A stretch of DNA of 64,000 nt from Halanaerobium polyolivorans (lineage in GTDB: Bacteria; Bacillota; Halanaerobiia; Halanaerobiales; Halanaerobiaceae), in assembly GCF_020711195.1 (NCBI RefSeq), contig NZ_JAJFAT010000005.1:87513-151512 (forward strand), read 5' to 3'. A program made the translations under genes and the position numbers. The notes beneath the pieces are model-generated. The model was not told the DNA's origin. It worked only from the letters and a program-made list of their open reading frames with translations, and ran no database searches. Of this stretch, positions 54,845-64,000 are shown piece after piece; the stretch's first letter is position 1, and each line of letters starts with the position of its first letter.

Positions 54845-56266
54845 ATGTCTTTTTCGCAAAAAGAACTAGATCATATTTGGGATAAAACTTTAGAAGAAAT
54901 AAAGGATCAAATTACTAATCCTAGTTTTAATACCTGGTTTTCAGAAACTAAGGCAGTTTTAATGACAAAAGAAAATCAGTTGGTTTTAGAAGTCCCCAAT
55001 GATTTTATTAAGGACTGGATAGAATCACAGTATATTAATTTAATTGAGGAAATTTTAAACGATCTCACCGGTAGTGAATGGACCTTGCTTTTTTTAACTC
55101 CGAAAGAGGTTAAAAAATTCAAAGAAAAACAGGCTAAAAATAAAGAAGTTACAGCAGAAAATAATAATACTGATTTAATTGATGAAACCGATGATTTCGA
55201 AGATTTAGAAAAACCGGAAGATGATGAAAAATTTAAAAATGGTTTTAATCCTAAATATACATTTGATACCTTTGTAGTTGGTAACAGCAACCGCTTTGCC
55301 CATGCTGCTTCACTAGCGGTAGCAGAAGCACCAGCAAAGGCATATAATCCTCTTTTTATCTATGGAGATGTGGGTTTAGGTAAAACCCATTTAATGCAGG
55401 CTATTGCCCACTTTATCTTGAAAAATAATCCTGATTACAAGGTTGTTTATGTTTCTTCAGAAACATTTACAAATGAACTTATAAATTCAATTAAAGATGA
55501 TTCAACTGTTGATTTTAGAGATAAATATAGAAATATTGATATTTTACTTGTTGATGATATTCAATTTTTGGCAGGTAAAGAGCGGACCCAGGAAGAATTT
55601 TTCCATACTTTTAATACTTTACATGAGTCAAATCGACAATTAATTATTTCAAGTGATAGACCACCAAAGGAAATACCAACTCTTGAAGAAAGACTTAGAT
55701 CCCGTTTTGAATGGGGTTTGATAACTGATATTCAAAAACCTGATTTAGAAACCAGAATTGCTATTTTACGAAAAAAAGCAGATATAGAGAATTTAACCAT
55801 TCCAAATGAGGTAGTTATCTATATTGCAAATAAAATACAATCGAATATTAGAGAATTAGAGGGAGCACTGGTTAAGGTTATTGCTTATTCTTCACTTGTT
55901 GATAGAGAAATAGATATTGAATTAGCCAGAGAAGCATTGAAAGATTTGGTTAATAAGAAAAAAGATGAGCATATTGAAGTTAATATAGAAAGAATCAAAA
56001 AAATAATTATTGAAGACTATAATTTAAAGATGGAAGATATGGAATCTAAAAAAAGAACTCAAAACATTGCTTTTCCTCGTCAAATTGCAATGTATTTAAG
56101 TAGAGAATTAACAGATTTTTCTTTACCCCACATTGGAGATGAATTTGGAGGTAGAGATCACACAACTGTAATTCATGCTCACAATAAAATTAAAGAAAAA
56201 ATAAAAAATGAAGAAGATTTCAGCAATAAAATTGAGCGGCTTACCAATACAATAAAACACGGTTAA
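54845..56266 (+). CDS. dnaA: Chromosomal replication initiator DnaA
   Basis: A 473-residue AAA+ initiator. Domain I begins [31 protein letters not shown]; a Gln-poor acidic linker follows (about 95-135). Domain III has [21 protein letters not shown], Walker [12 protein letters not shown] (about 174-184) and Walker [14 protein letters not shown]; domain IV ends with the DnaA-box recognition motif [19 protein letters not shown] 54845 is chosen because ACAGGAGG precedes it; the frame is open further upstream but crosses DnaA boxes. Confidence 0.98.
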   Translation: MSFSQKELDHIWDKTLEEIKDQITNPSFNTWFSETKAVLMTKENQLVLEVPNDFIKDWIESQYINLIEEILNDLTGSEWTLLFLTPKEVKKFKEKQAKNKEVTAENNNTDLIDETDDFEDLEKPEDDEKFKNGFNPKYTFDTFVVGNSNRFAHAASLAVAEAPAKAYNPLFIYGDVGLGKTHLMQAIAHFILKNNPDYKVVYVSSETFTNELINSIKDDSTVDFRDKYRNIDILLVDDIQFLAGKERTQEEFFHTFNTLHESNRQLIISSDRPPKEIPTLEERLRSRFEWGLITDIQKPDLETRIAILRKKADIENLTIPNEVVIYIANKIQSNIRELEGALVKVIAYSSLVDREIDIELAREALKDLVNKKKDEHIEVNIERIKKIIIEDYNLKMEDMESKKRTQNIAFPRQIAMYLSRELTDFSLPHIGDEFGGRDHTTVIHAHNKIKEKIKNEEDFSNKIERLTNTIKHG

Positions 56267-56282
56267 AGTTATAAACAAAAAT

Positions 56283-56480
56283 TGTGGATAGTTATTCAGG
56301 TAGTTGTAGATAAAATGTTGATAAATTCAAACTGTTAGTATGTGGATAACTTTAGGTGCTTAAACTAACAGTTTATCTACAGGCAAAATCAACTAATAGT
56401 TAGTATTAGAGGGCTTATCCACATATTAACAGCCCCTACTACTATTACTACTAGTTATATTAATAAAAAAACAACTATAA
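56283..56480. other. oriC, downstream half with DnaA-trios and unwinding element
   Basis: The dnaA-dnaN gap has DnaA boxes: perfect TGTGGATAA (56341-56349) and TTATCCACA (56415-56423), relaxed ones at 56283-56291, 56305-56313, 56316-56324 and 56373-56381. The last box is followed by a GC cluster (AGCCCC, 56431-56436), then by six trinucleotides CTA CTA CTA TTA CTA CTA (56436-56453), which on the other strand read 3'-GAT/AAT-5', the DnaA-trio pattern, and then by an AT-rich stretch. This is the layout of the Bacillus basal unwinding system, so strand opening probably occurs here. Confidence 0.88.
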
Positions 56481-56527
56481 TATTTTGTGCGGGTTGTTAA
56501 TAACTTTTTAAAATGGAGGGATCTAAG

Positions 56528-57643
56528 TTGAAATTTTCAATTGAACAAAAGGATTTATATAAGGCTTTAAATATTGTTAGGAGAGCTGTGGCTAAAAACA
56601 AAACACTTCCTATTTTAACTGGTATTTATTTGAAAGTGGAAAAAAATACTCTCAGCTTAAAGGCAACAGATTTAGAATTAGGTATCAAATATAGTGTTAA
56701 AGTTGATTCAGAAGAGGAAGGTGCAGTTGTACTGCCAGCGATGCAGTTTATTAATATCATTAGAGAATTACCTTCTGAAAAAATCAAAATGGAATTGAAC
56801 AAAGATAAATGGCAGTTAAAAATAAACTGCTTAAATTCATTATTTAAAATTAATGGTTTTGATCCTGATGAATTTCCAAGTTTACCAGAAGTTGAAGCAA
56901 GTGCTGAATTTAACTTACCTGCAGCCAAATTTAAATCTATGCTGGAAAAGGTAAGAATATCTACTTCAAAAGATGAAACTCAACCAGCTTTGACCGGGGC
57001 ACTTTTTGTTGTTAAATCAGAAGAGGTAAGGATGGTATCAACCAATACATATCGATTATCTTATATTGATTCTCCTTTAAAAACTGATATAGATCAAAAG
57101 ATAGAAGTTATTTTACCTGGGAGCACCTTAGATGAACTAAATAACTTATTAGAAGATGAAGGTAGTGTAGAGATTTTAGTTGACAGCAATTATGCTCGTT
57201 TTGAATTTGCTGGTATAGAATTGATATCTAGACTTATCGAAGGTAAATTTCCTAATTATGAACTTGTAATACCTGATGAATTTAATTCTAAATTTAGTGC
57301 AGATCTTTCCAAACTACATGGAGCAGTTAAAAGAGCATCTTTGATCGCAAAAGAAGATGCAAATATAATCTCTATTTCAGCTGATGAGGGAATAATGGAA
57401 ATTAATTCAACTGAAGGCAGTGCTGGTTATGCTCATGAAGAACTAGCAATTGAATTGTCCGGTCCTGATCAAAAAATAAATATTGATGCTGGTTATTTAA
57501 TCGATGTTTTAAAGGTTTTAGCAAATGAAGAAATTAATATAGAGATGATAGGTCCATTAAATCCTCTTGTGATAAAAGATGAAGATGAAGCTGGAGGAAA
57601 GTTTATTTATTTAATTATGCCTGTTAGAGCTCAGGCTTCTTAG
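56528..57643 (+). CDS. dnaN: DNA polymerase III sliding clamp (beta subunit)
   Basis: A 371-residue ring-forming clamp with three similar domains. MKFSIEQKDLYKALNIVRRAVAKNKTLPILTGIYLKVEKNTLSLKATDLELGI is the typical start; VVLPAMQFINIIRELP and the C-terminal LIMPVRAQ (family M-P-x-R end) are conserved. The start is TTG 56528, with GGAGGG before it; an ATG at 56513 lies inside that site. It is first gene of dnaN-yaaA-recF-remB-gyrB-gyrA on the right replication arm. Confidence 0.97.
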   Translation: MKFSIEQKDLYKALNIVRRAVAKNKTLPILTGIYLKVEKNTLSLKATDLELGIKYSVKVDSEEEGAVVLPAMQFINIIRELPSEKIKMELNKDKWQLKINCLNSLFKINGFDPDEFPSLPEVEASAEFNLPAAKFKSMLEKVRISTSKDETQPALTGALFVVKSEEVRMVSTNTYRLSYIDSPLKTDIDQKIEVILPGSTLDELNNLLEDEGSVEILVDSNYARFEFAGIELISRLIEGKFPNYELVIPDEFNSKFSADLSKLHGAVKRASLIAKEDANIISISADEGIMEINSTEGSAGYAHEELAIELSGPDQKINIDAGYLIDVLKVLANEEINIEMIGPLNPLVIKDEDEAGGKFIYLIMPVRAQAS

Positions 57644-57656
57644 AGGAGGGTTATTT

Positions 57657-57875
57657 TTGGAGAATATTGAAATTAAGACCGATACAATAAATTTAGATCA
57701 ATTTTTAAAATGGGCAAATATAGTTATGAGTGGTGGAGAGGCTAAATACTTAATTCAAGAAGGAGAAGTAATAGTTAATGGAGAAATAGAAACACAGAGG
57801 GGAAAAACTCTAAAAGTGGGAGATATTGTATCTCTTGCTGGAGAAGATAAAAAATATAAAGTAAGTCGGGGATAA
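57657..57875 (+). CDS. yaaA: S4-domain RNA-binding protein YaaA (YbcJ-like)
   Basis: A 72-residue protein with an S4 RNA-binding fold: TINLDQFLKWANIVMSGGEAKYLIQEGEVIVNGEIETQRGKTLKVGD. It lies between dnaN and recF as yaaA does in Bacillus; the protein is linked to ribosome assembly there. The start is a TTG with GAGGAGGG 6 bases before. It ends 3 bases before recF. Confidence 0.92.
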   Translation: MENIEIKTDTINLDQFLKWANIVMSGGEAKYLIQEGEVIVNGEIETQRGKTLKVGDIVSLAGEDKKYKVSRG

Positions 57876-57878
57876 AAA

Positions 57879-59000
57879 ATGTATTTAAAAAGGGTTCTCT
57901 GCCGTAATTTTCGTAATTTCGATGAATTAATAATTGATCTGAATCCAAATTTAAATATATTTTTGGGTGATAATGGTCAGGGAAAAACAAATTTATTAGA
58001 AGCAATTTACATAATGGCAACAAGTAATTCCCATCGCAGCAGTATTTGTTCTGAATTAATTAACTGGGACAAAGAAGAAGCGCTTATTCAGTTGCTTTTA
58101 GAGCGCAGAGAAGGTAAAATTAAATTAGCTATGCGTTTAGATAAAGGAGGACGCAGGGTAGAATTAAATGATAATCCACTTGATAAGGTAAAAGAAATTG
58201 TGGGTTATCTTAATGCTGTTTTATTTTCACCTGAAGATTTAAAGTTGGTTAAAGAAGGACCTTCTCATCGGAGAGAATTTATTAATTTAGAAATTTCTCA
58301 AGTGAGCAGATACTACAATCATCTTTTAAGCAAATATGATCATATTTTAAAACAGAGGAATAATTTGCTTAAATCAATCAGAGATGGAAAAAAATCTGCA
58401 GACAATATGCTTTCTATTTGGGATGAACAGCTATCTACTATTGGGGCAAAAATTATTTTAAAAAGAATAGAAGTAATTGATAAATTAAAAATCTTGGCGA
58501 GACTTTCTCAAAGACAGATTACAGAGGGAAAAGAAGAACTAGAAATAGAATATGATATTTCATTAAATGGTTTTTCTAAAAAAATGGGAGAAGCAGAGTT
58601 GAGGGAGCTTTTTAATAAAAATTTAAGAGAAAAAAAAGAAGAGGAAATTAACAGAGGTTATACTGTGATTGGACCACATAGGGATGATCTGATTTTAAAG
58701 GTAAATGAGATGGATTTAAGAAAATATGGATCACAGGGACAGCAGCGAACAGCTGCTCTGGCTTTAAAACTAGCAGAACTTGAATTTATGAAATCTGAAA
58801 CCGGAGAATATCCAGTTCTGCTTTTAGATGATGTTTTTTCTGAATTAGATAGTTTAAGAAGAAAGGCATTAATTGATATCATAGCAAATAAAATTCAAAC
58901 TATAATAACAGCAACAGATGGAGAAAATTTATCCGGACTAAAAAATAACTCTTATCATGTTTATAGAGTTAAAGAGGGTAAAATTAAAAAAAGAGGGTGA
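57879..59000 (+). CDS. recF: DNA replication and repair protein RecF
   Basis: A 373-residue SMC-like ATPase that helps load RecA at ssDNA gaps. Walker A is FLGDNGQGKTNLLEAIY (about 28-44), the signature region is KYGSQGQQRTAALALKLAELEFM (about 284-306) and Walker B is PVLLLDDVFSELDSLRR (about 313-329). The length is normal. It begins 3 bases after yaaA and its end overlaps the remB ribosome binding site. Confidence 0.97.
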   Translation: MYLKRVLCRNFRNFDELIIDLNPNLNIFLGDNGQGKTNLLEAIYIMATSNSHRSSICSELINWDKEEALIQLLLERREGKIKLAMRLDKGGRRVELNDNPLDKVKEIVGYLNAVLFSPEDLKLVKEGPSHRREFINLEISQVSRYYNHLLSKYDHILKQRNNLLKSIRDGKKSADNMLSIWDEQLSTIGAKIILKRIEVIDKLKILARLSQRQITEGKEELEIEYDISLNGFSKKMGEAELRELFNKNLREKKEEEINRGYTVIGPHRDDLILKVNEMDLRKYGSQGQQRTAALALKLAELEFMKSETGEYPVLLLDDVFSELDSLRRKALIDIIANKIQTIITATDGENLSGLKNNSYHVYRVKEGKIKKRG

Positions 59001-59008
59001 GTTTTAAG

Positions 59009-61191
<2,183 letters not shown>

Positions 61192-61220
61192 ATCTTATTA
61201 TATAAAGGCTGGTGAATAAT

Positions 61221-63719
61221 TTGGATCAAAAGGCAGCAAGGGTAGAAAAAATTGACATAGATAAAGAAATGAGAGGTTCTTATCTTGATTATGCAATGAG
61301 TGTAATTGTAGGTAGAGCTCTTCCGGATGTTAGAGATGGTTTAAAACCTGTTCATAGAAGAATATTATATGCTTTAAATGATTTAGGGATGACTCCTAAT
61401 AAACCACATAAAAAATCAGCTCGTATTGTTGGGGAAGTACTTGGTAAATATCATCCTCATGGTGATACAGCTGTTTATGATACTATGGTTAGGATGGCCC
61501 AAGATTTTTCTTATCGTTATCCACTTATTGATGGACACGGTAATTTTGGTTCTGTTGATGGTGATTCAGCTGCAGCGATGCGTTATACAGAAGCTAGAAT
61601 GGCATCTATTACCACAGAATTATTAACCGATATAAATAAAGAAACTGTAGATTTTACACCTAATTTTGATGAGTCTTTAGAAGAACCAGAAGTTTTACCA
61701 GCACGCTTTCCCAATCTATTGGTAAATGGTAGTGCAGGGATTGCAGTTGGAATGTCAACTAGTATTCCACCTCACAATTTAGGTGAAGTAATAGATGGGG
61801 TTATAAAATTAATTGATAATGGAGATATCACAACTAAGGAATTAATGTCAATTATCAAAGGACCTGATTTCCCTACTGGTGGACAGATTATGGGTAGAGG
61901 AAGTATTTATAAAGCCTATAAAACTGGTAGAGGTAAATTAACAGTTAGAGCTAAAACAAGGATTGAAGATTTAAATGTTAATAGAAAACAAATTATAGTA
62001 GATGAATTACCTTATCAGGTTAATAAAGCCCGTTTAATTAAAAAAATAGCTAATCTAGTTAAAGATGAAAAAATAGAAGCTATTTCTGATATTAGAGATG
62101 AATCTGATAGAGATGGTATGAGGATTGTAATTGAATTAAAAAGAGAGGCCACTCCAGAAGTAGTTTTAAATCAATTATATAAACATAGTAGATTACAAAT
62201 AACTTTTAGTACTATAATGATTGCTCTGGTAAATAATGAACCTAAGGTGTTATCCTTAAAAGAAATTTTAGAGCATTATTTAGAACATCAAAAAGATGTA
62301 ATTACCAGAAGAACTAAATATGACCTTGATAAAGCATTAGATAGAGCTCATATACTAGAGGGTTATAAAATTGCTCTAGCAAATATAGATGAAATTGTAG
62401 AAATGATTAAAGAAGCAGAAGATGTAGATACAGCTAGAATTTCATTAATGGATGATTATGAATTATCTGAGATTCAGGCAAATGCTATTTTGAGAATGAG
62501 ATTACAGAGTTTAACAGGTTTAGAAAGAAATAAAATTGATAATGAATATGATGAGCTTCAGGATAAAATAACAAGATACCGTTCTATTTTAGCTGATGAA
62601 AATAAGCTTCTTAATATTGTCAAAAAAGAAATATTAGAAATAAAAGATAAATATAATGATCAGCGCAGAACTGATATTATGGACAAGGTAACTGATCTAG
62701 AAATAGAAGATTTAATAGAAGAGGAACAAATAGTAATAGCTATGACCCATCAGGGATATATAAAAAGAATGCCTTTAGATATTTACCGCAGTCAAAGGCG
62801 TGGTGGTAAAGGTGTAATTGGTATAAGCACCAAGGAAGAAGATTTTGTAGAAAATATATTTACCACTACAACCCATTATAAATTCCTATTTTTCAGCAAT
62901 CAAGGCAGGGTCTACAGACTTAAGGGATATCAAATTCCGGAAGCTGGAAGGCAGGCAAGGGGTACGGCTATAATAAACCTTTTAGAGTTAAAGGAAGATG
63001 AAAGGGTAACAGCTGTAATTCCTGTCAAAGAATTTCCAGAAGATGCCTATTTAATTATGGCCACCAAAAATGGTTTAATTAAAAAGACCTCATTAGATGC
63101 TTATGATACTAATTATACAGGTTTAATTGGGATTAATTTAAGAGAAAATGATGAATTAATAGGAGTTAGGATTATAGATGAGAATGAAAATATAATCTTA
63201 GTTAGCAAAGATGCTAAAGCTATTCACTTCAATGAAAAAGATGTAAGATCAGTAGGTAGAAATTCTTATGGAGTTAGAGGAATTAGACTTAGTGAAGAAG
63301 ATCATGTAATTGATATGGGTATTGATTCTGCTGGAGAACATCTACTTGTAATAACTGAAAATGGTTATGGTAAAAAAACACCACTTTCAGAATATAGGAT
63401 TCAAAATAGAGGTGGAAAAGGAATATTAACTGCCAATATAACCGAAAAAAATGGACCATTAGCTGCAGCTAAAATTATAGATGATAGTTCTGAAATGATG
63501 GTTATTACTCATGAAGGAATAATTATTAGAGTTCAAGCAGAAGAAATTTCAACTACAGGTAGAAATACCATTGGAGTTAAAATAATTAATGTTGAAGAAG
63601 ATGATAAAGTAGTTTCTTTAGCCAGAATTAATGAAGAAGAAATTGAAGATGAACTTGAAGAATTAGATAAACTTGAAACAGAAACAGATGAGTTAGACGA
63701 ATTATATGATCAAGAATGA
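61221..63719 (+). CDS. gyrA: DNA gyrase subunit A
   Basis: An 832-residue (from TTG 61221) cleavage subunit. The winged helix has [26 protein letters not shown], and the catalytic tyrosine is in [11 protein letters not shown] (Tyr125 if counted from the upstream GTG). The C-terminal pinwheel has the GyrA box QRRGGKG, which makes it gyrase rather than topoisomerase IV. The tail is strongly acidic. Start is ambiguous: GGTGA fits TTG 61221, while a GTG at 61212 would use AAAGG. It ends before a terminator and rRNA-type promoters. Confidence 0.97.
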   Translation: MDQKAARVEKIDIDKEMRGSYLDYAMSVIVGRALPDVRDGLKPVHRRILYALNDLGMTPNKPHKKSARIVGEVLGKYHPHGDTAVYDTMVRMAQDFSYRYPLIDGHGNFGSVDGDSAAAMRYTEARMASITTELLTDINKETVDFTPNFDESLEEPEVLPARFPNLLVNGSAGIAVGMSTSIPPHNLGEVIDGVIKLIDNGDITTKELMSIIKGPDFPTGGQIMGRGSIYKAYKTGRGKLTVRAKTRIEDLNVNRKQIIVDELPYQVNKARLIKKIANLVKDEKIEAISDIRDESDRDGMRIVIELKREATPEVVLNQLYKHSRLQITFSTIMIALVNNEPKVLSLKEILEHYLEHQKDVITRRTKYDLDKALDRAHILEGYKIALANIDEIVEMIKEAEDVDTARISLMDDYELSEIQANAILRMRLQSLTGLERNKIDNEYDELQDKITRYRSILADENKLLNIVKKEILEIKDKYNDQRRTDIMDKVTDLEIEDLIEEEQIVIAMTHQGYIKRMPLDIYRSQRRGGKGVIGISTKEEDFVENIFTTTTHYKFLFFSNQGRVYRLKGYQIPEAGRQARGTAIINLLELKEDERVTAVIPVKEFPEDAYLIMATKNGLIKKTSLDAYDTNYTGLIGINLRENDELIGVRIIDENENIILVSKDAKAIHFNEKDVRSVGRNSYGVRGIRLSEEDHVIDMGIDSAGEHLLVITENGYGKKTPLSEYRIQNRGGKGILTANITEKNGPLAAAKIIDDSSEMMVITHEGIIIRVQAEEISTTGRNTIGVKIINVEEDDKVVSLARINEEEIEDELEELDKLETETDELDELYDQE

Positions 63720-63760
63720 TTTTAAATATTAAAATAATATAAATAAAAGTAAATTTAAGG

Positions 63761-63793
63761 CTATAAAACCCGCTTTTACAGGGGTTTTTATAG
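63761..63793 (+). terminator. Terminator after gyrA
   Basis: CTATAAAACCC-(loop)-GGGTTTTTATAG, a long stem 41 bases after the gyrA stop. Confidence 0.8.
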
Positions 63794-63819
63794 TCAAAAA
63801 AAATAAAAAGAATTATTTC

Positions 63820-63863
63820 TTGACAAACCCTGTTAATCAATGTTAACATAGTAAATGTCGCTG
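63820..63863 (+). promoter_or_regulatory. rRNA-type promoter P1
   Basis: TTGACA (63820-63825), 18 bases, TAACAT (63844-63849), then TAGTAAATGTCGCTG at the start region. An almost identical start region recurs 88 bases downstream at P2, as in tandem rRNA promoters. Confidence 0.65.
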
Positions 63864-63908
63864 AAAAAGACAGCTTGTTTTTGAAAAGAAAATAATTAAA
63901 AAAAGTTC

Positions 63909-63951
63909 TTGACAAACAGCATCAGCATTGATAAGATATTAAATGTCGCTG
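63909..63951 (+). promoter_or_regulatory. rRNA-type promoter P2
   Basis: TTGACA (63909-63914), 17 bases, TAAGAT (63932-63937), then TATTAAATGTCGCTG. The TGTCGCT can pair with AGCGACA at 63963-63969, a leader hairpin. The window ends before any rRNA gene, so the rRNA link is an inference from tandem arrangement and position after gyrA. Confidence 0.7.
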
Positions 63952-64000
63952 TTAAAAGCAGAAGCGACAAATCTTCACGAAAAAAGAAGATTAGAGCGCT

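Overview
The window looks like the replication-origin region of a low-GC, anaerobic, diderm Firmicute, most probably a Halanaerobium-type member of the Halanaerobiales. This is judged from gene content, AT-rich codon use and several predicted outer-membrane proteins, not from a database search. Supporting signs are pyruvate:ferredoxin oxidoreductase, a split glycine dehydrogenase (gcvPA/gcvPB), Firmicute-type origin genes (noc-parA-parB, remB, yaaA, DnaD), at least four predicted secreted or outer-membrane beta-barrel proteins and a LolA-like periplasmic protein. No mobile element, phage, CRISPR array or tRNA was recognised.

Left arm, about 1-17.5 kb: the 5' part of nifJ (cut by the window edge), a methyltransferase, two secreted proteins, ugd, a small barrel protein, a GCS2-type glutamate-cysteine ligase, cysK, a DUF362 ferredoxin protein, cysE, and a purB-(small ORF)-purA-purD unit. 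Middle, 17.8-35 kb: a head-on operon for replication restart and helicase loading (dnaD-dnaC-dnaB plus a small overlapping ORF); a TetR-controlled operon with an ABC ATPase, two FtsX-type permeases, a LolA-like protein and a beta-barrel; an orphan SOS-type YolD gene; and a hexuronate (uxuA/SDR/AEC transporter/LacI) cluster.

Right part, 35-54.3 kb, all on the minus strand: rpsF-ssb-rpsR-DUF2232-rplI, ychF with DUF951, the riboswitch-controlled gcvT-H-PA-PB operon, parB-parA-noc, rsmG-mnmG-mnmE, and jag-yidC-yidD-rnpA. At 54.3-54.8 kb and 56.3-56.5 kb lie the two halves of oriC, flanking dnaA. The second half carries DnaA boxes, a GC cluster, DnaA-trios and an AT-rich stretch. To the right, dnaN-yaaA-recF-remB-gyrB-gyrA run on the plus strand, followed by tandem strong promoters that probably drive an rRNA operon just outside the window.

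Gene orientation fits bidirectional replication from about 54-56.5 kb, with most genes pointing away from it. Two perfect parS sites and one perfect Noc-type palindrome are present. The most unusual points are: rpmH is missing from its usual place before rnpA, where a 16-codon ORF sits instead; the purA Shine-Dalgarno is separated from its start codon by a perfect hairpin; the six-gene TetR/ABC/LolA-like/barrel envelope operon; and the LexA-type box inside the promoter of a stand-alone YolD gene.
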